Positions 13,312-25,344 of a stretch of 64,000 bases of DNA are shown piece after piece; position 1 is the first letter of the stretch, and each line of letters begins with the position of its first letter. The notes under the pieces were generated by a model that worked only from the letters and a program-made list of their open reading frames with translations, made no database searches and was not told the origin of the DNA. The stretch covers positions 3,844,001 to 3,908,000 of the forward strand of contig CM065647.1 in the NCBI GenBank assembly GCA_033220425.1, written 5' to 3'. Origin of the DNA: Lepraria neglecta. Its lineage: Eukaryota; Ascomycota; Lecanoromycetes; Lecanorales; Stereocaulaceae. The translations under genes and the position numbers were made by a program.

Positions 13312-14039
13312 ATGCCTAAGCAAAACCACGAATGCGGATGGGAGAAACCCCGCAAACCTCCCCCAGACCAGCCCGATCCACGGCCTGGCCAAAATTCCTC
13401 TCATTATGGTAGTCCGTCGGCCAATGAACGACGTTCCTATGGCTATTCTTCGAGTTCTACGGGTAACCCTGGCTCACAGAGCGGCTATCGACAGCCTAGT
13501 CAGCAGGCTACTGGCTATGGCACGTCTCAAGATCCTCCAACCCCGGACCGTCCGCCCTATGGATACGCTCAACAAACAATGAGTGATCCTGATCCTCAAA
13601 CGGGCCACGTTCCAGGTCATACCTCGTTGCCTCCTCAAGGTTCAGGTTGGCCTCCACTGCCGCCAAGCCAGCATGCCCAGGGCCAGTACGGAGGTCTAAA
13701 TGCTCAACAAAGCTATTCCCAGCCTCAGCAGGGTTCTGCGTACCCATCACAACAAGGTCCGACTTACCAGTCGCCATACGGCCAGAGTCAGCAGGCCCTC
13801 TCAGGACCACCGCCTCCAAATTCGGTTCAGTATGGTTCTTATGGCCAAGGCTATCAATCTCCCCCCAATTCTTCGGGCGGATATCATCAAGGCAATCAAA
13901 GCGCGGTATACAAGTGTGATTTCAACCTCCCAGATAATGGATCGTAAGTGTTTGTTGCCAATGTCATTTCCGTCATTAATTGGATCTCAGATGTTTTGGC
14001 TGCAACTATCATGATAGTAGCGGTCATCCGCGTCGTTAA
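13312..14039 (+). CDS. Low-complexity Pro/Gln/Tyr/Gly-rich protein
   Basis: Exons 13312-13943 and 13991-14039 give 226 aa. Nearly the whole protein is repetitive, rich in Gly, Ser, Gln, Pro and Tyr, with motifs such as PYGYAQQ, YPSQQGPTYQSPYGQSQQ and GSYGQGYQSPPNSSG. There is no signal peptide or membrane helix. A GTAAGT donor at 13944 and a TCAG acceptor at 13990 replace an immediate stop with a short conserved-looking end, KCDFNLPDNGSCFGCNYHDSSGHPRR split across the junction, which carries a Cys-x2-Cys pair. Composition resembles prion-like or phase-separating regions and also some fungal proline-rich cytoplasmic proteins. I do not recognise a family. Function unknown. Confidence 0.55.
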
Positions 14040-14921
14040 TCGAGGATGAAGCCCTCATCACTATACGAAAGCTTGTTCGGAAAAGTAATTTGGATTTCTG
14101 TGAGCTTAGCCGGCCTGGATAGGAAGCTGTTGGCTGTTATTGGAACCTTACCGTTGATCATTGGAGGACTCCGTATTCGCTTGGACCCGGCACGATGGCT
14201 GGCACATATACATATACGTTTCCGTTGATTTCTTTCGTAAGTAAATGATGTTACTTGGGTGAGTTGAGCTGGCGCATTAGCTGACATACTGTATCCACAA
14301 GAGAGAGACCCAAGTCCTCGTGTTTTGAATTACCACAGAATTGCCCGTGCGCATTGACCGTTTAACCGTTTGTCTTATCGAACCTTGCAGTAGCCATGCT
14401 GCCGAACGCTTCTGGATACCTCATTAGGATCCGTTTCGGACCATATTTTGCTGCTGATTGGCCTATTTTTGTGCCATATCTACGGACGAATCTGAATTCC
14501 GGCAGCCACCAACTTTTTTCGACTGAGAAGGCCGACAGAAGCAAGTGAATTCTTTCCAAAGCCTCTTTCTCCGGACCAAAGCAGGAGACCAGCCTTCTAT
14601 CATCAGTGGTTCCGCCAGCGTATCCAAGCTTTGTTGCACAGAGACGGTTCATTCCTGCTTCATCCTGTTTTTCTTCATCGTCACAGCTAATTCGCATGGG
14701 TTTTCCTATGTGCAGGTGCGTGAGTAAGGCACTCGGCTTGCAGTGCTCTAGCCGAAAAACATTCATAAGTAACCCAAGCGCAGTCGAAAACAGCTAATTA
14801 TGTTATTGAGCATAAGATTAGCGCACATTGACCCAGTGGCAGGAGGCAGTCGCGAAAACTGCCAGCTCTTTTTCGCCCTTTCTCCGCTCCATTCCATCAA
14901 ACTTCTTTGCAAGCTCGAAAA
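14040..14921. other. Intergenic region
   Basis: Short open frames on both strands (minus 14362-14766 is the longest, 134 codons) show no family resemblance that I recognise. I do not call a gene. Confidence 0.4.
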
Positions 14922-15860
14922 TTATGCTCTCCATTGGCCAGATCGAGAAGAGAATGCCCGTTTTCTTACGTAGGACGAAGGGTCTCTTGACCATTTTGAA
15001 ACAAAGTGACCCGCCGGGATATCAATGTTGTCTCTGAACGCCAAATCATACGGCAATTCACTTAGGTCACCACGAGACCGACTGTTGTTGAGGATGCACT
15101 TCCAAGCCCCAGATCTGAACAGCCACAATCCATGGCCATTGAGCCATACAAACATCCAGATTCGGACCAGCACAGTTTGTGCTGGGGTGTCGTGATTTGG
15201 ATCTTCCACATCCTCTTGTCGGCATGCTCGATAGTTGTTGATGCCTTGAATACACAGCCATACGCCCCCAGTGATGAGAAGCGCGATGACGGTAGTACCG
15301 AAAAAGACTCCTAGATATTGTCCACTTTTGTTCAGCTGTTGAATGTTCATTCCGAATATAGATGTGGTAAGATTCAGGGGTACGTAGATAAAAGCGAGTA
15401 TGGTGACTAGAAGTGGTTAGCACGTCCGAAGTTCAGTGGATATAGCCTATGCTCACAGATCTTCACTGAATGTTTGTAAGTGATGTATATCTCTCAACTT
15501 CTAGCGCTCATGCTACTCGCCCCGCTTCCCTTCTTGGATCTCATAATTTGACAACTCGATAGATTTCTTTGACTCCCGCAACGCCAGATTCCCGACTTAA
15601 AGTTGCAAATGATCTCGGATTTCCAATTCGAGTCGACTTGCTCCCTACTGTGCTTTTGCGTGCTCCTTTGTCGCTCCTAGATAACACAGCTCTTGCAGCC
15701 GATCTTCTAAACCTTACACACACAAATAAGTCGTTAGTTGCTCGAGACCGTCCTTAGCATCCTCAATTGATCTGCGAAGCCGATACCTTGCTTCTTCCAA
15801 ATCGTTGTGCGTGTGACCTAGATGAGGCTTTCTTGCCCCTTGATATCGCAGATATTTTCT
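14922..15860 (-). pseudogene. CorA-like Mg2+ transporter relic
   Basis: The minus strand carries the hallmark pore end of CorA-family transporters. A first transmembrane helix (TILAFIYVPLNLTTSIF) runs into the GMN signature, and a second helix follows (LGVFFGTTVIALLITGGVWLCI). This exon starts at 15406, after a 50-nt intron (15456-15407) with a CTAAC branch site and in-phase joining (YKHSVKIF|TILAF). Upstream, helical coding sequence is visible (LEEARYRLRRSIEDAKDGLE at about 15790-15735), but it cannot be joined cleanly. An in-frame TGA lies just before EIYITYKHS, and frames change between 15540 and 15860. No N-terminal cytoplasmic domain is found. I infer a decayed gene; missed introns or sequencing errors could explain part of it. 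Confidence 0.5.
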
Positions 15861-16128
15861 ACGAACTGAGCAACATCTTGCACGTACGTGGAGAGAATTT
15901 AGTTATATCAGCAGCAGCAATGAGGCGATACAAGTAGGCGGCTCTATTAGTCATCTGAAGTGCCCAGCATTTCTCCTTTCGTTCTTTCGCATCCTAGTAC
16001 CCCCTTACCCTTTCAAGATGCACGTTGCAACGGACTTGATTTGGGGTGATGATAGTGAATCGGAATTATTCGCACCAGCTCAAAGTCAGGAGATGTGTGT
16101 TATCTTTAAGTTCAATTTATTAAGAGCT

Positions 16129-16161
16129 GAAATATTAGTACTATCATAGTACTAATATTTC
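16129..16161. repeat. 33-bp perfect palindrome
   Basis: Two 16-base arms (16129-16144 and 16146-16161) are exact reverse complements around one central base. The right arm overlaps the left terminus of the inverted-repeat element starting at 16158. The hairpin could be part of an insertion footprint or a nested element end. Confidence 0.75.
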
Positions 16162-16853
16162 TGCCTCGGGGGTGCCTCAGTGGCCTCCGGGGCTATGAGC
16201 GGGGGTTGCCAGAAAGCTAGCTCAGGAGCGCCTCTGGGGGCCACCGAGGCACCCCGAGGCAGTCACGAGGCAGCAAGAGGCAGCCCCAAATCGATTCCGT
16301 TGGGCCCCAAATTTGGAGGCCACCTGCGCAAAGGTTATACGATAAATCGGTCTGAGTCAGGGCCCCGTAGGTGCCATATTACGCGAGTTATTCGACTGCG
16401 CAGCGTTGAAATGTTGATGTTTTGGGGCTGCGGGCGCTAGGAACGCGCCCAGACATCAACAAAGCCAAGGCATTAGCAGCCCTCTAACGAGCGCCACAAA
16501 CATCAGCGCAATCAGCGCAATTGGTAATTGCGCAAGTCCACCGAATACGCATACATTGACGCCGACGATATATGCTGTAGAACTTCACAGGCGCAACCTC
16601 ACGCGAGAACTTTGGCTGAATCGCCCGAATCCGGGTAGATGTTGGGGCTGCGATATGGCGCTGTTGTGTCCCCGCCGATCATACAACTTTAAGGCTTTCG
16701 GGGTTAAGCTACTTGGCAATTAGCCCCGAAGCTTGGCCCTTAGGAGCTGCCTCAGAGCTGCCTCTACTACCTCGGAGTAATACGTATTGCGCTGAGGCTC
16801 CCTGGGGGCCCCCGGGCGCTATCCGCGGAAGCTAATAGTTGCCGAGGCAGAAA
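16158..16853. mobile_element. Non-autonomous DNA element with short TIRs and TA flanks
   Basis: The ends TTTCTGCCTCGG (from 16158) and CCGAGGCAGAAA (to 16853) are inverted copies. Each is flanked by TA (16156-16157 and 16854-16855), the target duplication of Tc1/mariner-type elements. The interior is about 700 bp, unlike its neighbours in being rich in CCTC/GGGG runs. It has no long open frame, so it would depend on a transposase elsewhere. It lies 140 bp beyond the PKS stop codon. The family is my inference from the TA flanks. Confidence 0.55.
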
Positions 16854-16995
16854 TAATTTGCAGATGTTGGATCTTCTTTACATTCATCTGATACATATGA
16901 GACTCTCGCTGATCTATTCCCTGATAAGTTGACCGGAAATCCAAGAACTTGTTGCCAAAACATATAACCCCCCTCAAACATCGACCAAGTTTGCA

Positions 16996-19900
16996 TTAGT
17001 TATGTCCCCACAAGCGGGCCCGCTCTTCACCAAACCGTGCTCTGTCTTCTTCCGTAGAGCTCAAGAAGCCAATCTCTCTCCAGATATGGATGTATTTCCT
17101 TGCCACTGTCTCACTCACTGGACCGACCTCTCGGAGAGTCTTCGAGTGCTCAAGGGTCTTCTTTGTATCCAAGACGAGGCCGCCACAAGACATCCGAAGG
17201 AAGTTATCTTCCAAGAACTCAAGAAGTGTCGATGCAGGATTGTTCTTCTGCGGAGCATTTCGCACCCGTTCAATCCACTCCTGAAAGGGTATCACGTTGC
17301 TGGGTGGAATGTGCAAAGCCTCGGCCAAGATGAAAGTCATCTCGCGCCAAGGCTGGCCCACTGGGTTCTCGACATGGTAAATGGGGTAGGGTACATTATC
17401 AGCCAGAACGAGATCGGACAGTGTACCGGCAATGTCGTTGATTGGGGCCCAGTACAGGCCGCCGACCACGTCCGGAAAGGCGTTCAACGTTTGTGATGAC
17501 TTGACCAAGAAGCCGAAATGTTCCAAGGGGTTCCAGTAGCCACTGGTCTTCGAGCCTGCAATCTGTCCCAGACGGGCGGCCATGGTGCGGAATCGGTCAG
17601 GATGCTGGTGGAGCGTCAAGTCAAGCATCCACTCGCAACCCCACTTGGCCTCTCCGTACCCGTTTGGCAGGACTGATTCGATGCCGACTCTTTCTTCGGG
17701 CACGATGATCTTCGTATTGCTTCCGAAGCCGTACTGTCCCACGACGCCAATGGAAGATACCATCTGGAAGCCAAATTTGAAGCTTTCCGGACGCCGAGAG
17801 GCAGCCTCGCATGCAAAGTCAATAAGGTTGCGCATGACTTGGAATTGGGACTCGAAGCCTGACAGAGGACGCTTTGCGCTCATAGGCCATGCGTTGTGGA
17901 TAAGATGAGTGACGGAATTGACAAGGCCTTCGTAGTCGCTCTTCGAAAGTCCGAGCCTTCGTTTGGAACTGTCGGTTTGGAAGACTTGCAGTTTGTGCTT
18001 GAGTGTCTCGGGGAAGCGAATACCTTTATCCCTCATGGCTTTCTGTTGGCGAACGTACCCTTCAGACTTATTCTCACGGTTGAGACAAACCACCATCTTG
18101 ACGTCAGGAAGTTGGGCGATGTGGTAGGTCAGGTGAGCACCTAAGCCTCCTGATGCTCCTGTGACCAAAACGACCTTTTCGTGGTCTGTTGTGGAGAGGT
18201 TTGACGGAAAACTTGATGGTCCAGAGAAGCAAGCGGTGTACTTCTGAACGTATTGTTTGACGGCCATCATACGAGTTGTCAAGGAAGCCGTTTCGGTCTC
18301 GCTCCTGGTTGGCGCTTCTACTGGCTTGGGAGCAGGCGCAGGCGCAGGCGCAGGAGCAGTCGGCTCTGGCTTGCGCTCAGCCAGCGGTGCCCGTGACATG
18401 TCTTTGCTCTCAGTTGTGTCTCCCTCAATCAGCCTCCTCAAGTCCACCACGGTAGGACACTCCAAGAACAGAGATTCGTGTGATATGTCAATCTCGAGCT
18501 CATCACGGAGACGGCTAACGATGACCAAAGATAATAGAGAGTCCACACCACTGTCGGCAAAGCTGGTGTCGTCGGTGAAGTCCTCGATCGCCACCCCGCT
18601 TTCCTCTGAGACAATAGCAAGAGCACGCTGAAAGTCGATGCTGTTGCCGGGATCTGGTGTCGTGGCCCCTGTGACATTCGGGGCTGGAGAGCTAGGTGTG
18701 GCAGATCCGGAAGTGCTGCTACCCGGTGTTTCGACTGCATCCTCAATCGGAATCGTGCTGACTCCGGAGTCTCCCAGCAGTTCCTTGAGGCTCTTAACTG
18801 TAGGATATTCAAAAAACAGGGCGTTGAAGTCAATATCAAGGTCCATCTCCTCCTTGAACCGAGCCGAGATGGTTAGGGCCATGAGAGAGTCAATGCCAGC
18901 GTCGCTGAATACAAGGCCGTCGGTCAAGTCGTCCACATCAATACCGCTTTCTTCAGCGATAATGGACAATGCTTTTGCACCCTTGGATGCTGTGACCACT
19001 TTGGTTTCTGGACCAGGCTCCGGATACATCTTGGGAGGTGCCGATACCGTCTTCGAAGGTGCGGGCGCAGCAGGTGAAGATCCATTCTTTCGTGCGGCTT
19101 GCTGCGTTTGCGACTTCGCTCCACTTTCAATGGACAGGATGACCTTGAGTACCCGGCGTGGAACACCTTGCATCTAAAGACAGTTAAGACATATGTTCTC
19201 AACAACGAGAAGCGAGAGACACGTACTGTAACCTGCTGAAAGCTTGCAACGATGTTGTCACCGTCAAATACCGCCACGTCGCCGTGCCACAACTTATCAG
19301 CCCCTTCATGCATGCGGGTGTAGGTGGTGTACTCCTTGTCAAAGTCAATAGGCTCGAAGATCTTGAAGCCTCCCCAACCGTGGTTCATAAAGACCTCGAT
19401 ATCCAGATCAGTGCTATCGTTGCAATTCATGGCAAATCCGCAAGACTGTGTAAGTGCGTCGATTATGGCCGGATGAGTGTGGAAGTCGCCACCCCTCTTG
19501 ACACTGCCAAAACTGAGCTTACTCGAGGCCTCAAGCGTCTTGCTGTTCAGCACAACTTCGTCAATGGCACGGTAGTCGTCGTGGAATCGTGCCAGCGGGC
19601 GGATCATGCGGTACACCATAGGGCGATTGAATCGCGCAGTGTCCCCAATAGCAATACCATCTCGGAGGGCTTGCATCTTGTGCTTCACTTTGAACACATC
19701 TTTCTGCAGTGTCTCCTGTAGGCTGCGGTCTTGGAAGCGAACAACGCACCGTGCGTGTTCCTGCAGCTTCTTATTGGTACCAAAGGACATGAACATGATG
19801 GTCGCCGCATTGGAGGTCCAATCAACGTCAGCGTGGGCCTGAAGAAGCTGTTCAGCGACCTTTTCTCTCAAGATGAGGGCTTTCGAGATGGTCATTTCCG

Positions 19901-22900
19901 AGACGTCGACAAGTCTCTCCTGCTTGTTTGGTCGATATCGGTCAAGTAGGTAGGTGCCCAATGACAGCGCAATGTCGGCGTACACAGATGGAGTGCAGAG
20001 TGGAATATTGTCGACCTCATGGCCTTGCACGAGCGGGCTCAGATCTTTGCGTGCAATATCTGCCTCCACGACAATGTGAGTCTTATCGGTATCGCCAGAT
20101 TCTTCAACAACCCTGTGGATTGTGGTGCTCTCAAGCTTCGGAGCGTTTCCGGCGTTGATCACAATTGGAGGATCTCCCTTGCGCAAAGACCAATCATTCA
20201 CATATTGCATCCAGTACTCTTTCAAATCCCAGCTATACGCAGGCAGGGGAATGACCTTGTGAGAGGCCTTGAAGTCTCGGTGATATTCAGACCAGCGAAT
20301 CTCAGCGCCTGCACTGTAAAGTGTCTTCAGGGCGGCTGCCAGAACCTGGAAAGGTGGTCTGCCACGCTGCATCGACACGAGAGATGCGACGTGCGGCAGC
20401 TCTGCCTTAATCATACCCGAAATAGCAGGATGTGGACCAATTTCGAGCGTTGTCGTCTGGTCCGTAATGATTTTATCGCTGTTCGCCGCTGCGAGTGCGG
20501 CGCGCAAATTCACCGTTTCGCGACAATGACGGGCAAGGTAATGTGGGCCGAACTTGCCCTCGTCGACAACGACGCTGCCGTCGAGCGGGCACAGGACGGG
20601 CAGCTTGGGCTTGGCGTACGTTACGCCAGCGGCCAGCTTCTCGAATTGCTCCAATACCGCATCCATCTGGGAGGAATGGAAAGCGTAAGGAACCTTGAGC
20701 AGTGTCGACTTCATTCCCGCGGCGGCGAGCAATGATTGGAACACAGAGACGGCCTCGTTCAGCCCGGCTACGACGGTCTCAATGGGAGAGTTGATACAGG
20801 CGATTTCGAACTCGGTCTCCTTCAGGGCAGAAGCAACAGCATCTAGTGGTCCCTTGACGACCAGCATTGAGTGAGTGCCCTGTGCGCACTTCTCCTCGAG
20901 CAGCTGGGCCCTCTTACCGACAAGGTACACGGTATCGGCATCGGAAAGCACTCCCGCCATGTTGAGAGCTGCGTATTCACCCAGAGAGTGTCCGACGACG
21001 GCCACTGGAGTGATGTCCCAAGAGGCCAACAGCCTACTGAGCGCAATTTGCACGCAGGTGGTTGCCAGCTGGACAGCTGCCGGAGCAAAGATGCCGATGT
21101 CTTGTTCCTCGGACTGGATCACTGCCAGGACAGACGGGAAGCCCAGGCTCTGTCCAATCTGGTCGAGGCGACGCACCTCGTTGCGGAAACGAGAGAAATG
21201 TTCGAACAACTGCTTTCCCATTCCAGGATATTGAGCGCCGTTCCCAGTGAATGTGAAGACTATCTTTGGCGCGCTCTTGGGTCTATTCATGCCTGTTTGA
21301 TCCTGAATAGCCATTTCGAGTTGATTGCAGATCTCCTCTGTCCGGGATCCAGCAAGCATGACACGATGCAGGTAATGCGTCCGCCGTGCCGTCGTTGTAT
21401 ATGATAGCTGATCCAGTCGAACATCCGGATTTTGCTTCAAGAACTCCAGCATTGACCTGAGATTACCTTGGAGAGAGATGCCATTTTTGGCCGAGATGGC
21501 TACGAGGTGAAGGGTTCGTGTGTCTCCGTCCAAGCTAGGGATCTCACGCTTGATCGGTGCATCTTCGATCAGCAGCGCCGAGTTCCCACCTGCTGCACTA
21601 AAATTGTTCACGAAGACACGCCTAGGCTTTGCTGGGTCGGAGCTCCTTTCCCAAGCAGTGGGCTGAGTGGCGATCCTGACATTTCGCTCTTGAAGATCGG
21701 TCGGGAACCTGTGGTTGATTTTGGTCTTGATGCCACAGTGCGGAACGATAGTGTTCTTCTGCATCATGAGCACGACCTTGATAAGGCTTGAGACGCCCGA
21801 CGCCGCCTCTCCATGCCCGATGTTTGCCTTCGCGGACCCAAGGTAAAGGGCTTGATCATTGCCTCTTCCTCTCTTGACCTCACTGAGAGGCGGCGCAAAG
21901 GAACTCAAAACGCTATTCATTTCCGCAGCATCGCCCGCTTGCGTGCCTGTCCCGTGCATCTCAACATAATCGATGTCGTACGGGTTCACGGCACTCTTGT
22001 TCAAGATTTTGTTGAAGATGGCTTGTTGGGCCCCGACATGGGGCCGAGTGATAGATTCTGACTCTGCTGAGTGGTTCGTGTCCGCGCCCAGGATCAATGC
22101 CAGGACCGGGTCGTTGTCGGCAATGGCATCTTCAAGACGCTTGATAATCACTGTCCCGATTCCCTCTCCGCGACAGTACCCATCAGCTTCGTCATCGAAG
22201 GTTTTACAGTTTCCTGTTCGCGAGAGAAAATGCCCTCGGTCGAGCCCAGCTGTGAAATCCGGATTTGTCAAGACGTTCGTGCCACCTGCAATAGCTGTAT
22301 CGATGTCTCCTCGCCACAGGGAATTGCAAGCAAGGTGGATGCCAGCCAGACTTGAGGAACAAGCTGTGTCGACTACATAAGAAGGGCCGCTGAACTTGAA
22401 GAAATAGTTGATCCTTCCAGGAATGAAGGCCCGGTTCCCACCAGGAATGAAATATGTATCGATGCTTTGGGCGCTGTTGGTCTCCATCCAGTCGTTGGAT
22501 GTCACACCATAATAGACACCAACTCGATCCCGTCGGGTCGAAGGTGTTGCGTCGGGAACAATCCCAGATTGCTCAATAGCCTCATACGCAGTCATCAAAC
22601 CGAGCCGTTGAGCAGGATCCATTTGCGCCGCTTCTCGTGGCGAGACGTTGAAGAACCGTGCGTCAAAAGCGGCGGGATCATCAAGCCAGCAGCCAAAAGG
22701 CGTTGCGCTTGTATTTTTGGCGGTTCCAGTGGAATCTACGTGTGTTTTAGAATCCCAGTGCAGGGCAGGAACTGGCTTGTGAACATCTAGGCCTTGGTAG
22801 AGAAGGTCCCAGAATGCCTCGTTGTCTTTCGCACCAGGAAAACGGCCCGATACTCCGATGATGGCTAGCTTGGGCTGCTTAGGGCTGGGGCCTGTGATGC

Positions 22901-24110
22901 CGTCGAGAGGAGATGGTCCGCTGGGCGGGGCGGTAGGTGGCAGTAATGAACGCAACGTCGTCTGTTGGAGCGCGGTATAAATGAGATGTTCTTGATTTGA
23001 CCCTATCGGCACGACGCTGAAGGCCGTCGGCGCCGCCTCTGTGTGGGTCAAGGTCCGGAGCCAAGTCTGCAACTCTTCAATCACGCTATCCCATCGAATT
23101 GGGTGTAGAAGAATCTGTCCGACTGCAGCCTTGAGTAGGATGCCGAAGTCACCGCCTTGCGCTGTAGTCCCAGCGCTCGAAATGACAGGAATCCGATTAG
23201 GATGCGCGGCCGCATTAGATGCCAAGCCTTCAAGAATGTGTTCGATATCGGTCTCGGAGGACAGAGGTGAGGAATGGTAGGGGCCATAAATCGGAACGCT
23301 CGTGGATCTGAGGTTCTCAAACCCCCCAGAACTGCGCAGCTGCGACAGAGAGCTTGGCGGGCCACTCACCGTGATTCCTCTTGGTGCATAGGCACTGATG
23401 TAAGGCCTCTTGGTCAAGGGAAGCATCTGCCACTAGTCAGCTACTCTGAAAAATAAGAATGTGGTAGCTAGGACCGTCAGCTTACACTCTGTTCGCAGAA
23501 CGTTTCCACAACTCCAGCCGCTGCCGAGCCAGCAACGACCATCGACCAGCTCTGATCAGAGTCCTGCAGAGGCTCGATTCGCTGTGCAACATCACTGACA
23601 TGCACGCCCGTCTTGAATGCGACAATGACTGCTTCAACACCCAACGGGATGAGATCGAGCTTGTTGCGGCTGCAACTCACGGCGGCAGCCGCCAAGGCTC
23701 CTGTACAGAGGCCCAGGATGCGGTCGTTGTCTGTATCTGGGTACTGAAACTTCAGATCTTCATAGCTGTAGGCTTGTTCAGCTTCTAGTCTGACCAGCGG
23801 CTACTGTGCGCAACCCTTACCTGATGAAGACCCCAAGCTGATACATGCAAGTCACAGCCATGTCTAGGGGAACACATCGCTTGCCATCTTGCTTCCAAAG
23901 GACGAGATCATCAAGGCACGTAAACCGGGGAAGGCCGTCCCTGACCTGCGGCGGTAGCGTGAATATTTCCATGCGAATTGCATCGTATGCTTTGACAAGG
24001 AAGTCTTCGAGGATTGGATTGGTTCTGTAGCGCAACAAATCTTTCAGGTGTTGCCGTACGTCGTACGTCTGGTCTCCGAAGAGGTACAACTTCTGTTGCT
24101 GCTTCGCCAT
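16996..24110 (-). CDS. Non-reducing polyketide synthase, SAT-KS-AT-PT-ACP-ACP-R
   Basis: Four exons, 24110-23821, 23765-23486, 23426-19227 and 19173-16996, give about 2,315 aa, all in phase. Domains run in order. SAT: GLCTG, Cys near 117. KS: DTACSSS, Cys about 546; His about 681 in EMHGTGT; His about 728 in NIGHGE. AT: GHSLGEY, Ser about 1004. PT: QGHEVDN, His about 1327, and HPAIIDAL, Asp about 1513. Two ACPs: GIDSL, Ser about 1686, and GVDSL, Ser about 1802. The terminal reductase has VTGASGGLG about 1927 and YGEAK about 2096-2100. It would condense malonyl units without reduction, PT would set the cyclisation, and R would release an aldehyde or alcohol. There is no C-methyltransferase domain, unlike many R-ended fungal synthases. 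The first intron could instead be 31 nt (acceptor at 23790); I prefer 55 nt on size. The frame looks intact. Confidence 0.92.
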
Positions 24111-25344
24111 CTTGAGGTGTATGGTGGGAGGAGGAAAACGCGGAGAGTGAAATGAGAGTCTGTGATGTACGGCGATTTAGACTAGTGATGCGAGCAGAAA
24201 ATGAGGCTCGAGTCTAATAGAGACTCCTGTCATGAGGGGGAAGCATGGCGCTATTGCCAACCAATCGCTGTACAAATGATGAGACAGAGTCACCGACTCT
24301 AGCAGCAGCAGCAGCAGCAGCAGTAGTGGTAGTAGTAGCAGCAACGTTGCTCCTGAAATTATGGGTATCGACATCTTTTATCCTGACGCGCTCGATACGA
24401 TGTTGGACAATCCTTCCTTCCCACTAGTAAAACGCCTCAGAATCATGGAGAGACGCCCTGCCGTGAGCGCGGACGGGCTGTCCCACCCATCGAACGCGTT
24501 TGAATAGTTATAGCCCCGTCGTGAGGGCGCTCGCGAAGGCTGTGCTAGTTCGAGCAGGACCGCAATGGCACCGAAACCCGAGATAACCCGCCGGGGACAA
24601 ACGAAGCCTTCGTTCGGGGAAGCCCAGCCACATGTCTGTCTTCAGAGCACGCCACGGCACGCATGAATGACACCTGTAGGCTGTCAACGAGCTTCGCAGA
24701 CAGTCATCCTTGGCAGCATGGGCGGCACGTGGGGTGTGACTGTAATTGTCAGAGTGAGAACACGAGGTGAGCACGACCACTTTACGAGATGATCAGCAAC
24801 GCTTGCAGTTCAACGCATACGGAGTACGAGAGGAGTACTGTACGTACTCTTTCCCGATGTGGTGGTGGGTCAGAGGGCGCGGTCTTCGGGAGTCGTGATA
24901 CATACCGTCAAAGAGGCCCATCCCGATCCCCCAAACTCAATCCCGAATGGACTGTAACTTATCGCGGGTGCTTGCGTTCTCTTTTCCTATTTGCAGATCT
25001 CCGTAATCCCAAGGCTCGTGTTGATAAGCTGTAGGAAGGCTGAAGCTGAGCTTGAGGTGGTTGGGAGGTTCGGTGTTGTACGGGAATCTGAGTATCAGAG
25101 TAAACCACGGCACGGGACCGGGATAATGCACGGTGTACGCCTCGGCGGGCGGCACGAAGTAAGGTAAAGCTCGTTCGGGAATGTTGCGGGGCGAAGCTCT
25201 GCTCTGCTCATGCAACATCAAGACGAATCAACTCCAAGCTGGCAGATTATCTGCACACCAATGCCGCTCATCTCAAAGAGACTTAAATGCTTCTTGCAGC
25301 CTCCAAGCCAGTGATTTTTTGCGTAAAGACACTTTCACGAGGGC
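24111..25344. promoter_or_regulatory. Divergent PKS / O-methyltransferase intergenic region
   Basis: The PKS (minus) and methyltransferase (plus) start at opposite ends of this 1.2-kb stretch, so it should hold both promoters. I see one match to the AflR consensus TCG(N5)CGR, at 24571-24581 on the minus strand. About one match is expected by chance in this length, so it is not evidence by itself. A CAG-type microsatellite lies at 24300-24345. No gene is seen inside. Confidence 0.5.
24300..24345 (+). repeat. AGC/AGT trinucleotide microsatellite
   Basis: A run of AGC units grades into imperfect AGT/GGT units, about 45 bp, in the PKS/methyltransferase intergenic region. It sits about 200 bp upstream of the PKS start codon. 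Confidence 0.8.

Noticed and set aside
18924-19173. Read-through of the large PKS frame past 19226
   Set aside because: The 53-nt intron 19226-19174 joins FQQVT to MQGVPRRVL in phase and brings in both ACPs; the read-through tail has no domain.
24571-24581. TCG(N5)CGR match to the AflR consensus in the PKS/methyltransferase intergenic region
   Set aside because: About one match is expected by chance in 1.2 kb on two strands, and the regulator's own preference is unknown.
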